Assembly (NCBI GenBank): GCA_024349245.1
Contig: JALDNG010000004.1
Span: 6,380,001-6,444,000 of the forward strand
Reading direction: 5' to 3'
DNA: 64,000 nt
Source of the DNA: Neodontobutis hainanensis
Taxonomy: Eukaryota > Chordata > Actinopteri > Gobiiformes > Odontobutidae
In this document: positions 24,001-35,117 of the stretch, piece by piece
Layout: every line of letters begins with the position of its first letter
Numbering within the stretch: position 1 is the stretch's first letter
Position numbers and translations under genes: made by a program
Notes under the pieces: generated by a model
The model's input: only the letters and a program-made list of their open reading frames with translations
What the model was told of the DNA's origin: nothing
Databases searched by the model: none

Positions 24001-25272
24001 TTTCATGGTGAATTACTCTTTCCTGTTGCATGCACAATTTGTCAAGACAGATTCCTCGTAGTGTTTACATTTATCACAGTGTATTCAGATGTAAAGTTTT
24101 TACCACTAGAGGGAGCAACATTGGATCCGATCATGTCATTGAGTCACAAACACAAAGAATTTAGTTCTTTATTCAGATGCATTGAGTCAGGTTAAACTTT
24201 ATGTCCTGTTTATCTTTTATAAACCAAAAAAAAAAAGGTCAAACATGAACAACATCTATTTAGTTTTTTCCTCCATAAGTTTTTAAAAGACAACACATTT
24301 CACATAAAAACCTTACACACAGTTACATGTTGGTGGTAAAGATAGAGTTTCCGTTAAAAAGAGCTAAACAAAAGGCATCATACACTGACAGTACATTAAT
24401 CAAGTGATCCAGAGTTGTCCACATAACCACACAACACTGATATCTCATCCTGTTCAGAGTTTGGGCAAACAGTTAAAAAGCTAACACAACTATTTTCACT
24501 AAATTGTTATTAGAATGGTATTATTAATAAATGATTGTATGTTAAAGAAAGTGCAACAGGTCCCGTTCAAAACAAACATTCATTTTTCTTTAGAAGAAAA
24601 AAGAACCATTAGGTGAGTGCTTCAAGTGGTCAAAAGTTGTCAAAAAAAATAAATAAAATAAAAACCCAGCACTTGTGTAACTTTAATATTGCTCTGATGG
24701 AGACACTGTAGTCGAAAAACCTTGGCAAGTACATGTTTCAATAAAGAGCCTTCATTGTCACTAACTCTGAGTGCCTTGGATATTTTTTAACTTGGACTGC
24801 CTTATACACTCCACTTCACTTTGATTTTAGTCTATTGTTCTGCTTTCCAAACATGGATCTATGTTTATGAGTGTTCATTTTAAAAAGACCATTTACACAA
24901 GAAAGAATTTTATGAAGAGTATCTGTACAATAAGTGCCTCCCTCTGCTGGACAATCTGAGGAACTGAATGTTACATTTAAGTCTTGCCACAAAGTATCTT
25001 TTTTTATTTATTCTTCCTGGGCTTTAAACATAAAATAACCCATTGTCTTCAACCACTCACTTTTAGAATTAGAAGTGTTTTTAGGAACAAACCTGGGATG
25101 CTATTATGTTCATAAAACACTACAGAATAGCTATGAGTATAGCTTTGATGTTGACACACTAAAATGGACAAAATAGACTGGGAAAGAAGGCTTGAATATA
25201 GAGGTCAAATAGAAATAAGAAATAAGAGGTCAGACAACATTTAACATATGCTTAACAAGTTGTAATAAAACA
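21061..25272. other. Interval without recognised genes; low end near 25 kb is 3' UTR of the Ig gene
   Basis: No splice-compatible coding exons were found on either strand. The last few hundred bases before 25273 should be the 3' untranslated region of the single-Ig gene. A minus-strand AATAAATAAA at 25003-25012, about 265 bases past its stop, is a candidate polyadenylation signal. Confidence 0.5.
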
Positions 25273-28200
25273 CTATTTGTCCTGGCTCTTTTCTATAATT
25301 TTGAAGAAATCGTCTTCTTCTTCTCCTACTGTAGAAACATGAAGTCACACATGAGATTTTCGTTTGCATTTTGAAATCTATTTTCGATGACTGATTTATG
25401 AAGCACTTACCGAAGCACCTCTGGAGTCTCTCGGATCTCCGCAGCGCGAGGTAAAGCAAACCAAACACCAGCAGCACACCAAAGAAGCACCCTACTACCA
25501 CGCCAGTCATTAGATAGTTACCTGAGCCTTTACCTAGGACAAAAATGAAACCACGCAGGGCTAATTAGTTGTAATCCTTGGACAGACAGTATTTTAATTA
25601 AAGCCGCAAGCGGCGATAAAGGCCCTCGCCTCCCTTGCGACCGCGGGGACACATGTATTCGGAGGATTGCATTTCGTGCTTTAAAGCATAAACTTCACGG
25701 TAATGTCAAATAACCGGGCCTGTGCCTCTGCTTGAATCTTCTTCTGGAGCCTGCTTCATCACCTCGGGTCTGTGCTACTGCTGGGGCCTGCTACACCACC
25801 TTGTAATTTAGAGTTAAAGGTCTCCACATTCCCTGGTTTTCCTGGGATCTGTCTGAACTTTTGAAGATAAAGGATTATGCTTGGGCTAATGGGAGAAAAA
25901 CAAAGTACTGGCTGGAGATTTTCAATGACTCAGAAAGCACTGCCCCCCCCCGTTACAAAGTAAAAATGTAAATATTACTTGTCTAAAATAACAAGTTTAC
26001 AAGTTCCAAAAGATTCTGAGGAGTTTTCAAAGACTCTAGTCTTGGCTCTGGAGGAGCCTCCACCAAAGGAAGGATCCTGGCAATTGGTAAACAGCATTTA
26101 TTTCCCAAAGAAATGGCTGCCTCTTCACAGGCTCATTACGACCACAGTCACAAATGTATCAAAAAACAAACTGATAACTTTGTTGGCACTCGTGTCTAGA
26201 TAATTCTCAACAAATTTGGGGCCTTTTAGAAGAAAACACATTGGGTTTAATCTTTTGACCCGTGAAGTACGATTTAGGTGGTCGCACGTTCTACCCCACA
26301 TGGCGGACTTCCTGTTGAGTTTAGGCTGTTGCTGTCATAGACTTTTCTGTTTGACCTGAGGTCTCCTATGGATCTACCAAGTTTCATTTTTCTACGTTGG
26401 AAAAAATTACTTTCACTTTCCATAGGCCGAATGTATTTTCATTTTCCAGGGGTCACCACTGAGTCATTTCTTTTATTATTTTTTCAAATACTTAAAATAC
26501 ATACATTTTTGCCAGGCTTGAGTTTAGTGGCCAATAAAATGTACTTTTGAGCACATTTACTGGGTCAAAATGAGGATAATTTTGCAGAAAAATAAAAATT
26601 TAATAAAAATATAAATTGAGCAAAAACAACAAGAAAAGGCATTGTCTATTTTGCACACAAGTGTTTAGCTCATTTTGCCCAAGTTTGGTGTTTGTGGAAT
26701 GAAGCAGCTATTTTCTGTCAATTTTTAAATGTGAGGTGTATTCTAAGACGGTTCACATTTTTAATTAAAAATGGCTGCATTCTTGTGTGTGATAGGGTGT
26801 GGTCCCCATTGGCTTTTATGTTCATATGCCCATGCTGGAGGTGTGTACCAAGTTTCATTTGCCTAGGACAAACTAAAATTTTCCCTTCCCATTGACTTTT
26901 TCCACATATTTGCGCCGTTGCTATGGCAACACATTTATAAATAGGGGGTGGTTGTCATTAGCTTTTATGTTCGTCATGACATAAGTGATGTGTGTACCAA
27001 ATTTTATGTCTCTATGACAAACTAAATTCTTGGGTCCCATTATAAGTTTGTAGGTGGCGCTAGAGGGCCATTTCTAAAGCTAACCCTTTTATTTACATAT
27101 TTTTGTGTTCAGGTCATGAATGTGCACAAATGCCTTTTTGGGTCCAACTTGATCCGAGAAGGCGTTTGAGAGTTAACGGATATTTTATTACCACAAAAAT
27201 GGCCGCCTCGTTACAGGCTTGCCACACCCACACCCGATAAGATATCAAAAAACAAACTGATAACTTTGTTGGCACTCGTGTCTAGATAATTCTCAACAAA
27301 TTTGGGGCCTTTTAGAAGAAAACACATTGGGTTTAATCTTTTGACCCGTGGGGTACGATTTAGGTGGTCGCACGTTCTACCCCACATGGCGGACTTCCTG
27401 TTGAGTTTAGGCTGTTGCTGTCATAGACTTTTCAGTTTGACCTGAGGTCTCCTATGGATCTACCAAGTTTCATTTTTCTACGTTGGAAAAAATTACTTTC
27501 ACTTTCCATAGGCCGAATGTATTTTCATTTTCCAGGGGTCACCACTGAGTCATTTCTTTTTATTATTTTTTCAAATACTTAAAATACATACATTTTTGCC
27601 AGGCTTGAGTTTAGTGGCCAATAAAATGTACTTTTGAGCACATTTACTGGGTCAAAATGAGGATAATTTTGCAGAAAAATAAAAATTTAATAAAAATATA
27701 AATTGAGCAAAAACAACAAGAAAAGGCATTGTCTATTTTGCACACAAGTGTTTAGCTCATTTTGCCCAAGTTTGGTGTTTGTGGAATGAAGCAGCTATTT
27801 TCTGTCAATTTTTAAAAGTGAGGTGTATTCTAAGGCGGGCGCTAGAGGGCCATTTCTAAAGCAAACCCTTTTATTTACATATCTTTGTGTTCAGGTCGTG
27901 AATGTGCACAAACGCCTTTTTGGGTCCAACTTGATCCGAGAAGGCGTTTGAGAGTTAACGGATAATTTATTACCACAAAAATGGCCGCCTCGTTACAGGC
28001 TTGCCACACCCACACCCGATAAGATATCAAAAACAAAATGACAGCTTTTGTTGGCACATGTGTCTAGATGATACTCACCAAAATTGGGGCCATTTAGACA
28101 AAAACACAATGAGTTGAATCTTTTGGCGTAAGGGGTGCGATTTAGGTGGCCGCGCCTTTCACCCCACATGGCGGACTTCCTGTTGAGTTTAGGCTGTTGC

Positions 28201-31200
28201 TGTCATAGACTTTTCTGTTTGCCCTGAGGTGTCCTATGGATGTACCAAGTTTTGTATTTCTACATTGGAAAAAATGTACTTTCACTTTCCATAGGCCCAA
28301 TGTATTTTGACTTTTCTAGGGGTCGCCACTGAGTCATTTTTCATATTTTTTTTTCGGGGACTTCAAATACATAAATTTTTCGCAGACCTTGAACTTTGGG
28401 CTCAATAAAAATGACTTTTCGTGCATGTTCACTGGGTCAAATTAAGGATCATTTTGCAGAAAAATAAAAAAAAAAAAATAATAAAAAAATAAAAAAATAA
28501 TCCGAGCAAAAACAATAGGCCCTCCCGGCTATCACCGGCTCGGGCCTAATTAAAGCCGCAAGCGGCGATAAAGGCCCTCGCCTCCCTTGCGACCGCGGGG
28601 ACACATGTATTCGGAGGATTGCATTTCGTGCTTTAAAGCATAAACTTCACGGTAATGTCAAATAACCGGGCCTGTGCCTCTGCTTGAATCTTCTTCTGGA
28701 GCCTGCTTCATCACCTCGGGTCTGTGCTACTGCTGGGGCCTGCTACACCACCTTGTAATTTAGAGTTAAAGGTCTCCACATTCCCTGGTTTTCCTGGGAT
28801 CTGTCTGAACTTTTGAAGATAAAGGATTATGCTTGGGCTAATGGGAGAAAAACAAAGTACTGGCTGGAGATTTTCAATGACTCAGAAAGCACTGCAAATA
28901 TTACTTGTCTAAAATAACAAGTTTACAAGTTCCAAAAGATTCTGAGGAGTTTTCAAAGACTCTAGTCTTGGCTCTGGAGGAGCCTCCACCAAAGGAAGGA
29001 TCCTGGCAATTGGTAAACAGCATTTATTTCCCAAAGAAATGGCTGCCTCTTCACAGGCTCATTACGACCACAGTCACAAATGTATCAAAAAACAAACTGA
29101 TAACTTTGTTGGCACTCGTGTCTAGATAATTCTCAACAAATTTGGGGCCTTTTAGAAGAAAACACATTGGGTTTAATCTTTTGACCCGTGGGGTACGATT
29201 TAGGTGGTCGCACGTTCTACCCCACATGGCGGACTTCCTGTTGAGTTTAGGCTGTTGCTGTCATAGACTTTTCTGTTTGACCTGAGGTCTCCTATGGATC
29301 TACCAAGTTTCATTTTTCTACGTTGGAAAAAATTACTTTCACTTTCCATAGGCCGAATGTATTTTCATTTTCCAGGGGTCACCACTGAGTCATTTCTTTT
29401 TATTATTTTTTCAAATACTTAAAATACATACATTTTTTGCCAGGCTTGAGTTTAGTGGCCAATAAAATGTACTTTTTGAGCACATTTACTGGGTCAAAAT
29501 GAGGATAATTTTGCAGAAAAATAAAAATTTAATAAAAATATAAATTGAGCAAAAACAACAAGAAAAGGCATTGTCTATTTTGCACACAAGTGTTTAGCTC
29601 ATTTTGCCCAAGTTTGGTGTTTGTGGAATGAAGCAGCTATTTTCTGTCAATTTTTAAAAGTGAGGTGTATTCTAAGACGGTTCACATTTTTAATTAAAAA
29701 TGGCTGCATTCTTGTGTGTGATAGGGTGTGGTCCCCATTGGCTTTTATGTTCATATGCCCATGCTGGAGGTGTGTACCAAGTTTCATTTGCCTAGGACAA
29801 ACTAAAATTTTCCCTTCCCATTGACTTTTTCCACATATTTGCGCGTTGCTATGGCAACACATTTATAAATAGGGGGTGGTTGTCATTAGCTTTTATGTTC
29901 GTCATGACATAAGTGATGTGTGTACCAAATTTTATGTCTCTATGACAAACTAAATTCTTGGGTCCCATTATAAGTTTGTAGGTGGCGCTAGAGGGCCATT
30001 TCTAAAGCTAACCCTTTTATTTACATATTTTTGTGTTCAGGTCATGAATGTGCACAAATGCCTTTTTGGGTCCAACTTGATCCGAGAAGGCGTTTGAGAG
30101 TTAACGGATATTTTATTACCACAAAAATGGCCGCCTCGTTACAGGCTTGCCACACCCACACCCGATAAGATATCAAAAACAAAATGACAACTTTGGTTGG
30201 CACACGTGTCTAGATGATATTCACCAAATTTGGGGCCTTTTAGATGAAAACACATTGGGTTTAATCTTTTGACGCGAGGGGTACGATTTAGTTGGTCGCG
30301 CCTTTCACCCCACATGGCGGACTTCCTGTTCAGTTTAGGCTGTTGCTGTCATAGACTTTTCTGTTTGGCCTGAGGTGTCCTATGGATGTACCAAGTTTTG
30401 TATTTCTACATTGGAAAAAATGTACTTTCACTTTCCATAGGCCCAATGTATTTTGACTTTTCTAGGGGTCGCCACTGAGTCATTTCTTTTTATTATTTTT
30501 TCAAAAACTTCAAATACATAAATTTTTCGCCGACCTTGAACTTTGGGCTCAATAAAATGTACTTTTGAGCACATTTACTGGGTCAAATTAAGGATCATTT
30601 TGCAGAAAAATAAAAATTAAATAAAAATATAAATTGAGCAAAAACAACAAGAAAAGGCATTGTCTATTTTGCACACAAGTGTTTAGCTCATTTTGCCCAA
30701 GTTTGGTGTTTGTGGAATGAAGCAGCTATTTTCTGTCAATTTTTAAAAGTGAGGTGTATTCTAAGACGGTTCACATTTTCAATTAAAAATGGCTGCATTC
30801 TTGTGTGTGATAGGGTGTGGTCCCCATTGGCTTTTATGTTCATATGCCCATGCTGGAGGTGTGTACCAAGTTTCATTTGCCTAGGACAAACTAAATTTTC
30901 CCTTCCCATTGACTTTTTCCACATATTTGCGCCGTTGCTATGGCAACACATTTATAAATAGGGGGTGGTTGTCATTAGCTTTTATGTTCGTCATGACATA
31001 AGTGATGTGTGTGCCAAATTTTATGTCTCTATGACATACTAAATTCTTGGGTCCCATTATAAGTTTGTAGGTGGCGCTAGAGGGCCATTTCTAAAGCTAA
31101 CCCTTTTATTTACATATTTTTGTGTTCAGGTCATGAATGTGCACAAATGCCTTTTGGGTCCAACTTGATCCGAGAAGGCGTTTGAGAGTTAACGGATATT

Positions 31201-31701
31201 TATTACCACAAAAATGGCCGCCTCGTTACAGGCTTGCCACACCCACACCCGATAAGATATCAAAACAAAATGACAGCTTTTGTTGGCACACGTGTCTAGA
31301 TGATATTCACCAAATTTGGGGCCTTTTAGATGAAAACACATTGGGTTGAATCTTTTGGCGTAAGGGGTGCGATTTATGTGGTCGCGCCTTTCACCCCACA
31401 TGGCGGACTTCCTGTTGAGTTTAGGCTGTTGCTGTCATAGACTTTTCTGTTTGCCCTGAGGTGTCCTATGGATGTACCAAGTTTTGTATTTCTACATTGG
31501 AAAAAATGTACTTTCACTTTCCATAGGCCCAATGTATTTTGACTTTTCTAGGGGTCGCCACTGAGTCATTTTTCATATTTTTTTTTCGGGGACTTCAAAT
31601 ACATAAATTTTTCGCAGACCTTGAACTTTGGGCTCAATAAAAATGACTTTTCGTGCATGTTCACTGGGTCAAATTAAGGATCATTTTGCAGAAAAATAAA
31701 A

Positions 31702-31745
<44 letters not shown>

Positions 31746-33191
31746 ATCCGAGCAAAAACAATAGGCCCTCCCGGCTATCACCGGCTCGGGCCTAATTAGG
31801 GTAACTTGTTGATCTTACTATAAACATGGAGGAAGGCAGCGGGAGCATCAGTGCGGCCCTTCTGCTGACACATGACTCTTGCGCCATCGTCGAGCAAAGA
31901 CGTTCCCTTGAGCGTCCACACGGCCAGCAGCTCTGCGTTCTTCTCCTCACAACTTCCTTCAAGAGCCTGAAGAGGAATAAAGTGTTTTTTATACATGCAT
32001 TACTACAGCTTTATTTAATCTAGACACAACCTGCACTCTTAATTACCAACAGAGATAACTCAAGTTAAATAAGTCACATGGACTCAAGAGTAACCAGCAC
32101 AAGTGCAATATAATAAGCATATAGTTTATATTTTATCAGCGTAAACCTGCCTCAAAATGACACCCTTTTCAATTATAGCATCAAAAAACCCAGAGCCATT
32201 ACTTGTTCCTACAGCTCCACAGAGCAAACAAACTGAGCACTGTTAGAAAAGAAGCACATACATGATTTTATTCCAACACACAATCATGCATAAAGGCAAA
32301 CACTACAGTACAAATGGACTGAGTTACAGACCTGGGGTATGTCCTCCACCTGGCCACTGGGGCAGGTGAGGGTGTAGTTGCGGTTGCTCCCTGAGAAAGT
32401 GAAAGTTAGGCCTGATGAGGTCTTTGGGACTCCACATTTAAACTGTGCCGGGTCTCCCAAAGCCGCTGTGACGTCTTCGGGCAGTGTGAGGAAACTAAGG
32501 GAGGCAGGGTCTGCGGTGGACGTGGAGTTGGGCGAGATAGTTGTGGTGGTGTTTTGAGCTGCAACAGATTGGAGTTAGTGAATAAATATAACAGACCAAA
32601 TAACCTGTTTTCAGTGAGTTTAGAATTTAAGGTCTTAAAAACTGTGTAAGCTGTTTTCACTTTGCTCCAATCTGCTTTTTAAAACCAGTGTCTGTTTGCA
32701 CTCAAATTATTTCACTATGGACACTTTAGAGTCACATAAAGTTCACCTAAACATGCCCTGGGACAGGAAAAACAAATCAGTTACCTGCATTTCTAGCAGT
32801 TGCTGTAATATTAGTGAGAGCCAGATAAACCGAGTCTCAAACTAAACTTTTGAAGGATTTCATTATTGCTTCTTTTGTCAGACTTGAGTAAAAAAAAGAA
32901 AGTGTTTTTCTCTGTCATATGTCAGGTTCATTATCAGCACAGTTCTCAGCTTTCCTGGAAGAGTGGAAAGATTGGCTGAGATATGAGGAAGTGTGACTCC
33001 AAAAATCTTCGCTGTTTAAAGTGCCAACGAGGTAACAGTCAGGTGTAGCAGCCAAATAATAGATACACTGTTTGCAATGCACATTTACAATTACCTAAAG
33101 AGTGTTTCGTGATTTGGAGAATGGTCAAAAGCACAAAGACACGGTGGTAAACCTTCTTCTCCCATCGCATGTCTCCGTTCATCTTCTCCAT
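25273..33191 (-). CDS. Small type I membrane protein with one Ig-like domain, identity unknown
   Basis: Five coding exons with GT-AG borders and matching phases: 33095-33191, 32332-32558, 31819-31966, 25411-25533 and 25273-25328, giving 216 aa. Residues 1-32 form a signal peptide (VYHRVFVLLTILQIT). A Ser/Thr-rich stretch leads into an Ig-like domain with AQFKCGVP for the B strand and DDGARVMCQQKG for the F strand, plus two extra cysteines (LTCPSG, EGSCEE) that may form a second disulfide. A membrane helix VVVGCFFGVLLVFGLLYLAL is followed by a basic stop-transfer sequence and an acidic tail GEEEDDFFKIIEKSQDK. No ITIM or ITAM is present. I do not recognise an orthologue. All exons are open and phases are consistent, so it is very likely a real gene. 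Intron 3 was enlarged to 6.3 kb by repeats. Confidence 0.8.
25601..28550 (+). mobile_element. Long repetitive element, copy 1 (internal ~1.09-kb tandem units)
   Basis: It starts aagccgcaagcggcgataaa and ends ccggctatcaccggctcggg followed by ccta. The body consists of imperfect tandem units; the marker ccacatggcggacttcctgt occurs near 26296, 27383 and 28165. It carries no recognisable protein domain. The flanks suggest a taatta target duplication. It sits in intron 3 of the single-Ig gene. I cannot name the family with confidence. Confidence 0.75.
28551..31798 (+). mobile_element. Long repetitive element, copy 2, head-to-tail with copy 1
   Basis: The first 330 bases repeat those of copy 1 almost exactly, apart from a short insertion in copy 1 near 25944 (a run of C and some 20 bases). 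The unit marker ccacatggcggacttcctgt recurs near 29222, 30309 and 31397. The end again reads ggctatcaccggctcgggcc, then taatta. A poly(A) run of over 40 bases lies at about 31700-31743. One taatta is shared at the junction with copy 1. Confidence 0.75.
31700..31743 (+). repeat. Poly(A) tract inside the long repetitive element
   Basis: A run of A residues, more than 40 bases with almost no interruption, lies close to the 3' end of element copy 2. The corresponding place in copy 1 (about 28466-28500) is shorter and interrupted by T. Confidence 0.9.
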
Positions 33192-33672
33192 TTTCTTTGT
33201 TATTCCTTAAGACTTGACTGGGATCAAAAAGAAAAAGCCTTTAAATGTGCAAACTGTTAACATCTAAAGTCCAAGTTTGTTGTAGCTTTGTCATAAAGAT
33301 CCTTAAAGTAAAATAACTGACAGTAAACAACAACAAAAAAGACTGTTACACCCAAGATTATACAATATTCACACTGCTTAGTGAAAAAAAAACAGTATGT
33401 TGTCACAAAGGATTAAAAACTGAAAGTAGACCATTAGAGAGAGAGTTGTAAAATAAATCAACAGTGCTTAGATTGCTTAACAAAAACATTTTACATTGAA
33501 AAAATTAATATGCCACTAACTGACTCTTCTCTATGTCCTGAGGCTGCTTCCTTTTCTGAATTAAATGACACCTTGAACAACTGGATGTATACTGTACAAC
33601 ACAAATACTATAAAAAAACAAACAATAAAAAACACAAACTGAACAAAAAAAAAAGATAAAAATATATTTTAC

Positions 33673-33712
33673 CGTTCTTGTTTTCATCACATCTTCCTTC
33701 TCCAGCGCAATG
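33673..33712 (-). other. Possible 5' untranslated exon of the single-Ig gene
   Basis: The minus strand reads gatgaaaacaagaacg followed by GTAAAA. If joined to the acceptor ttgatcccag upstream of the coding ATG, it would create a short upstream reading frame of about 12 codons that stops before the main start. The upper boundary is approximate. Confidence 0.3.
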
Positions 33713-34792
33713 AGGACTTAAAGAAACAACATTTAACGTCTTCCTGATTCACACGGTGCATGTTTGAGGGCGAGAAGCAAACAGGACAAACAGGTTGGGC
33801 CTGAACTGAAAACTGCTGACCGGAGGCTGGAAAGAAATCTCAGATGTTGCCCTCAGTTCCTCATAGCCTTTGTTCCATCAGTGCCGCTAACATTTTTATG
33901 AATAGACTTTTTGCCCTAATTTACTCAGTCTTTGAAAATCATATTTTAATAATTTGTTTCACTTTCAGGATTAATCTCATAGTTGCGACCAAGAGACATT
34001 CATTTTCACTTTCCATTACAATAAAAGCACACATTATAACTTAGAGTTGTAACCATAGCATATTAAGACTACAATGTACTACACTTAATACACTTTACAG
34101 TTCTGTTAAAGTAAAAAATTGGATGAACAGACGTGCCCTGATCTTATTTATTGGTGAATATCTATATTTGAAGTGTTTTGAAAAGAAATACAATCAGAAT
34201 GTCCCCCTCTTTTCTTCTGATGCATCTGCTTTTCTATGATGAGACATCTTCTGAGATCTGATCTTCCAAGGTATTATATACACACATGGTTAGGGTTAAA
34301 TATGACACAAAGTGAAAAATGAAATACACAATTAGGCTTGGTCCAGACTATGATTAACATTACAGCAGCACGGGCAGGTTGATGCCTAAATGAGCTCCAG
34401 TGGTTTAAATGTTGGCACTTAACTAGATTCAACATGACATAACAAAAGAAGTTGAACAGCATATTTTTCAACCACAAAAATTATGTTGCAAATACTTACA
34501 ACACTATTGGCACTCCCCCATGAGTCACACATTACTCCAGTAAATCTGTAATTTTTCAGTCACACCTTATGGTAATAAACACCAACTATTACCAACTTTA
34601 ATAAAAATGGGGTTTATATTTTTAATGCTTCAACTAGATGAGCTTAAATAGAACATGATTCTTGAAAGTACAAAATTATTACATCATAGAAACTTTTCAT
34701 AAACAAATACAAAAACATCTGTGGAGTTAGAAAGCATTGGCTGAATTGGCCTTTGCTGTACGTTACAGTATGTGACCGGTCATTATTAAATG
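33713..34792. other. Interval without recognised genes
   Basis: AT-rich sequence between the single-Ig gene and the first Siglec-like gene. No exon, repeat family or RNA gene was recognised. Confidence 0.5.
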
Positions 34793-34997
34793 CTATTTTA
34801 AACAGTTATGTTCTAAAAATGGGCTGCAGCGCTGGGACAGAGGAGGTTTGTTGTCCTGGTCCGAGTCAGTGTCCTCTTGGTTTACATCCTCCTCCACTTT
34901 TCCTCGGCTCTTATCACATTTGAGTTCATTCAAATTCACACAAAAGTGACTGTGTGCGTCCAGCAGCCCTTTTTTCAGTCTGTGCTGTAGGTTTTTA
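34793..34997 (-). CDS. Candidate alternative terminal exon of Siglec-like gene 1
   Basis: A 205-bp open frame follows the acceptor ctaatccag and starts in the phase left by the membrane exon (AG|T). It would encode SKNLQHRLKKGLLDAH, then a polar acidic stretch (KVEEDVNQEDTDSDQDNKPP), and stop at 34793. The first residues SKNLQH resemble SKNMHR, encoded by the exon directly after the membrane exon in Siglec-like gene 3. It would replace the short tail encoded at 35118-35181. The acceptor has a weak pyrimidine tract. No tyrosine motif is present. Confidence 0.45.
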
Positions 34998-35117
34998 CTG
35001 GATTAGTAACAACGTTTTGATGCAGATGTGCTGCATGACGTGACACTGCTCAAACATCTACAAATACTTATTTTAAAATGATATTGTGATTGTGTGTTGG
35101 CCAGTCTTTTCCAGATA

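Noticed and set aside
25979..31401. Several open frames of 60-83 codons recurring with near-identical sequence
   Set aside because: Their similarity is explained by duplication of the repetitive element; they show no signal, domain or codon-level conservation beyond DNA identity.
25601..31798. CRISPR-like or other regular direct-repeat system
   Set aside because: Units are about 1.09 kb, imperfect and without unique spacers; this is transposon or satellite structure in a vertebrate intron.
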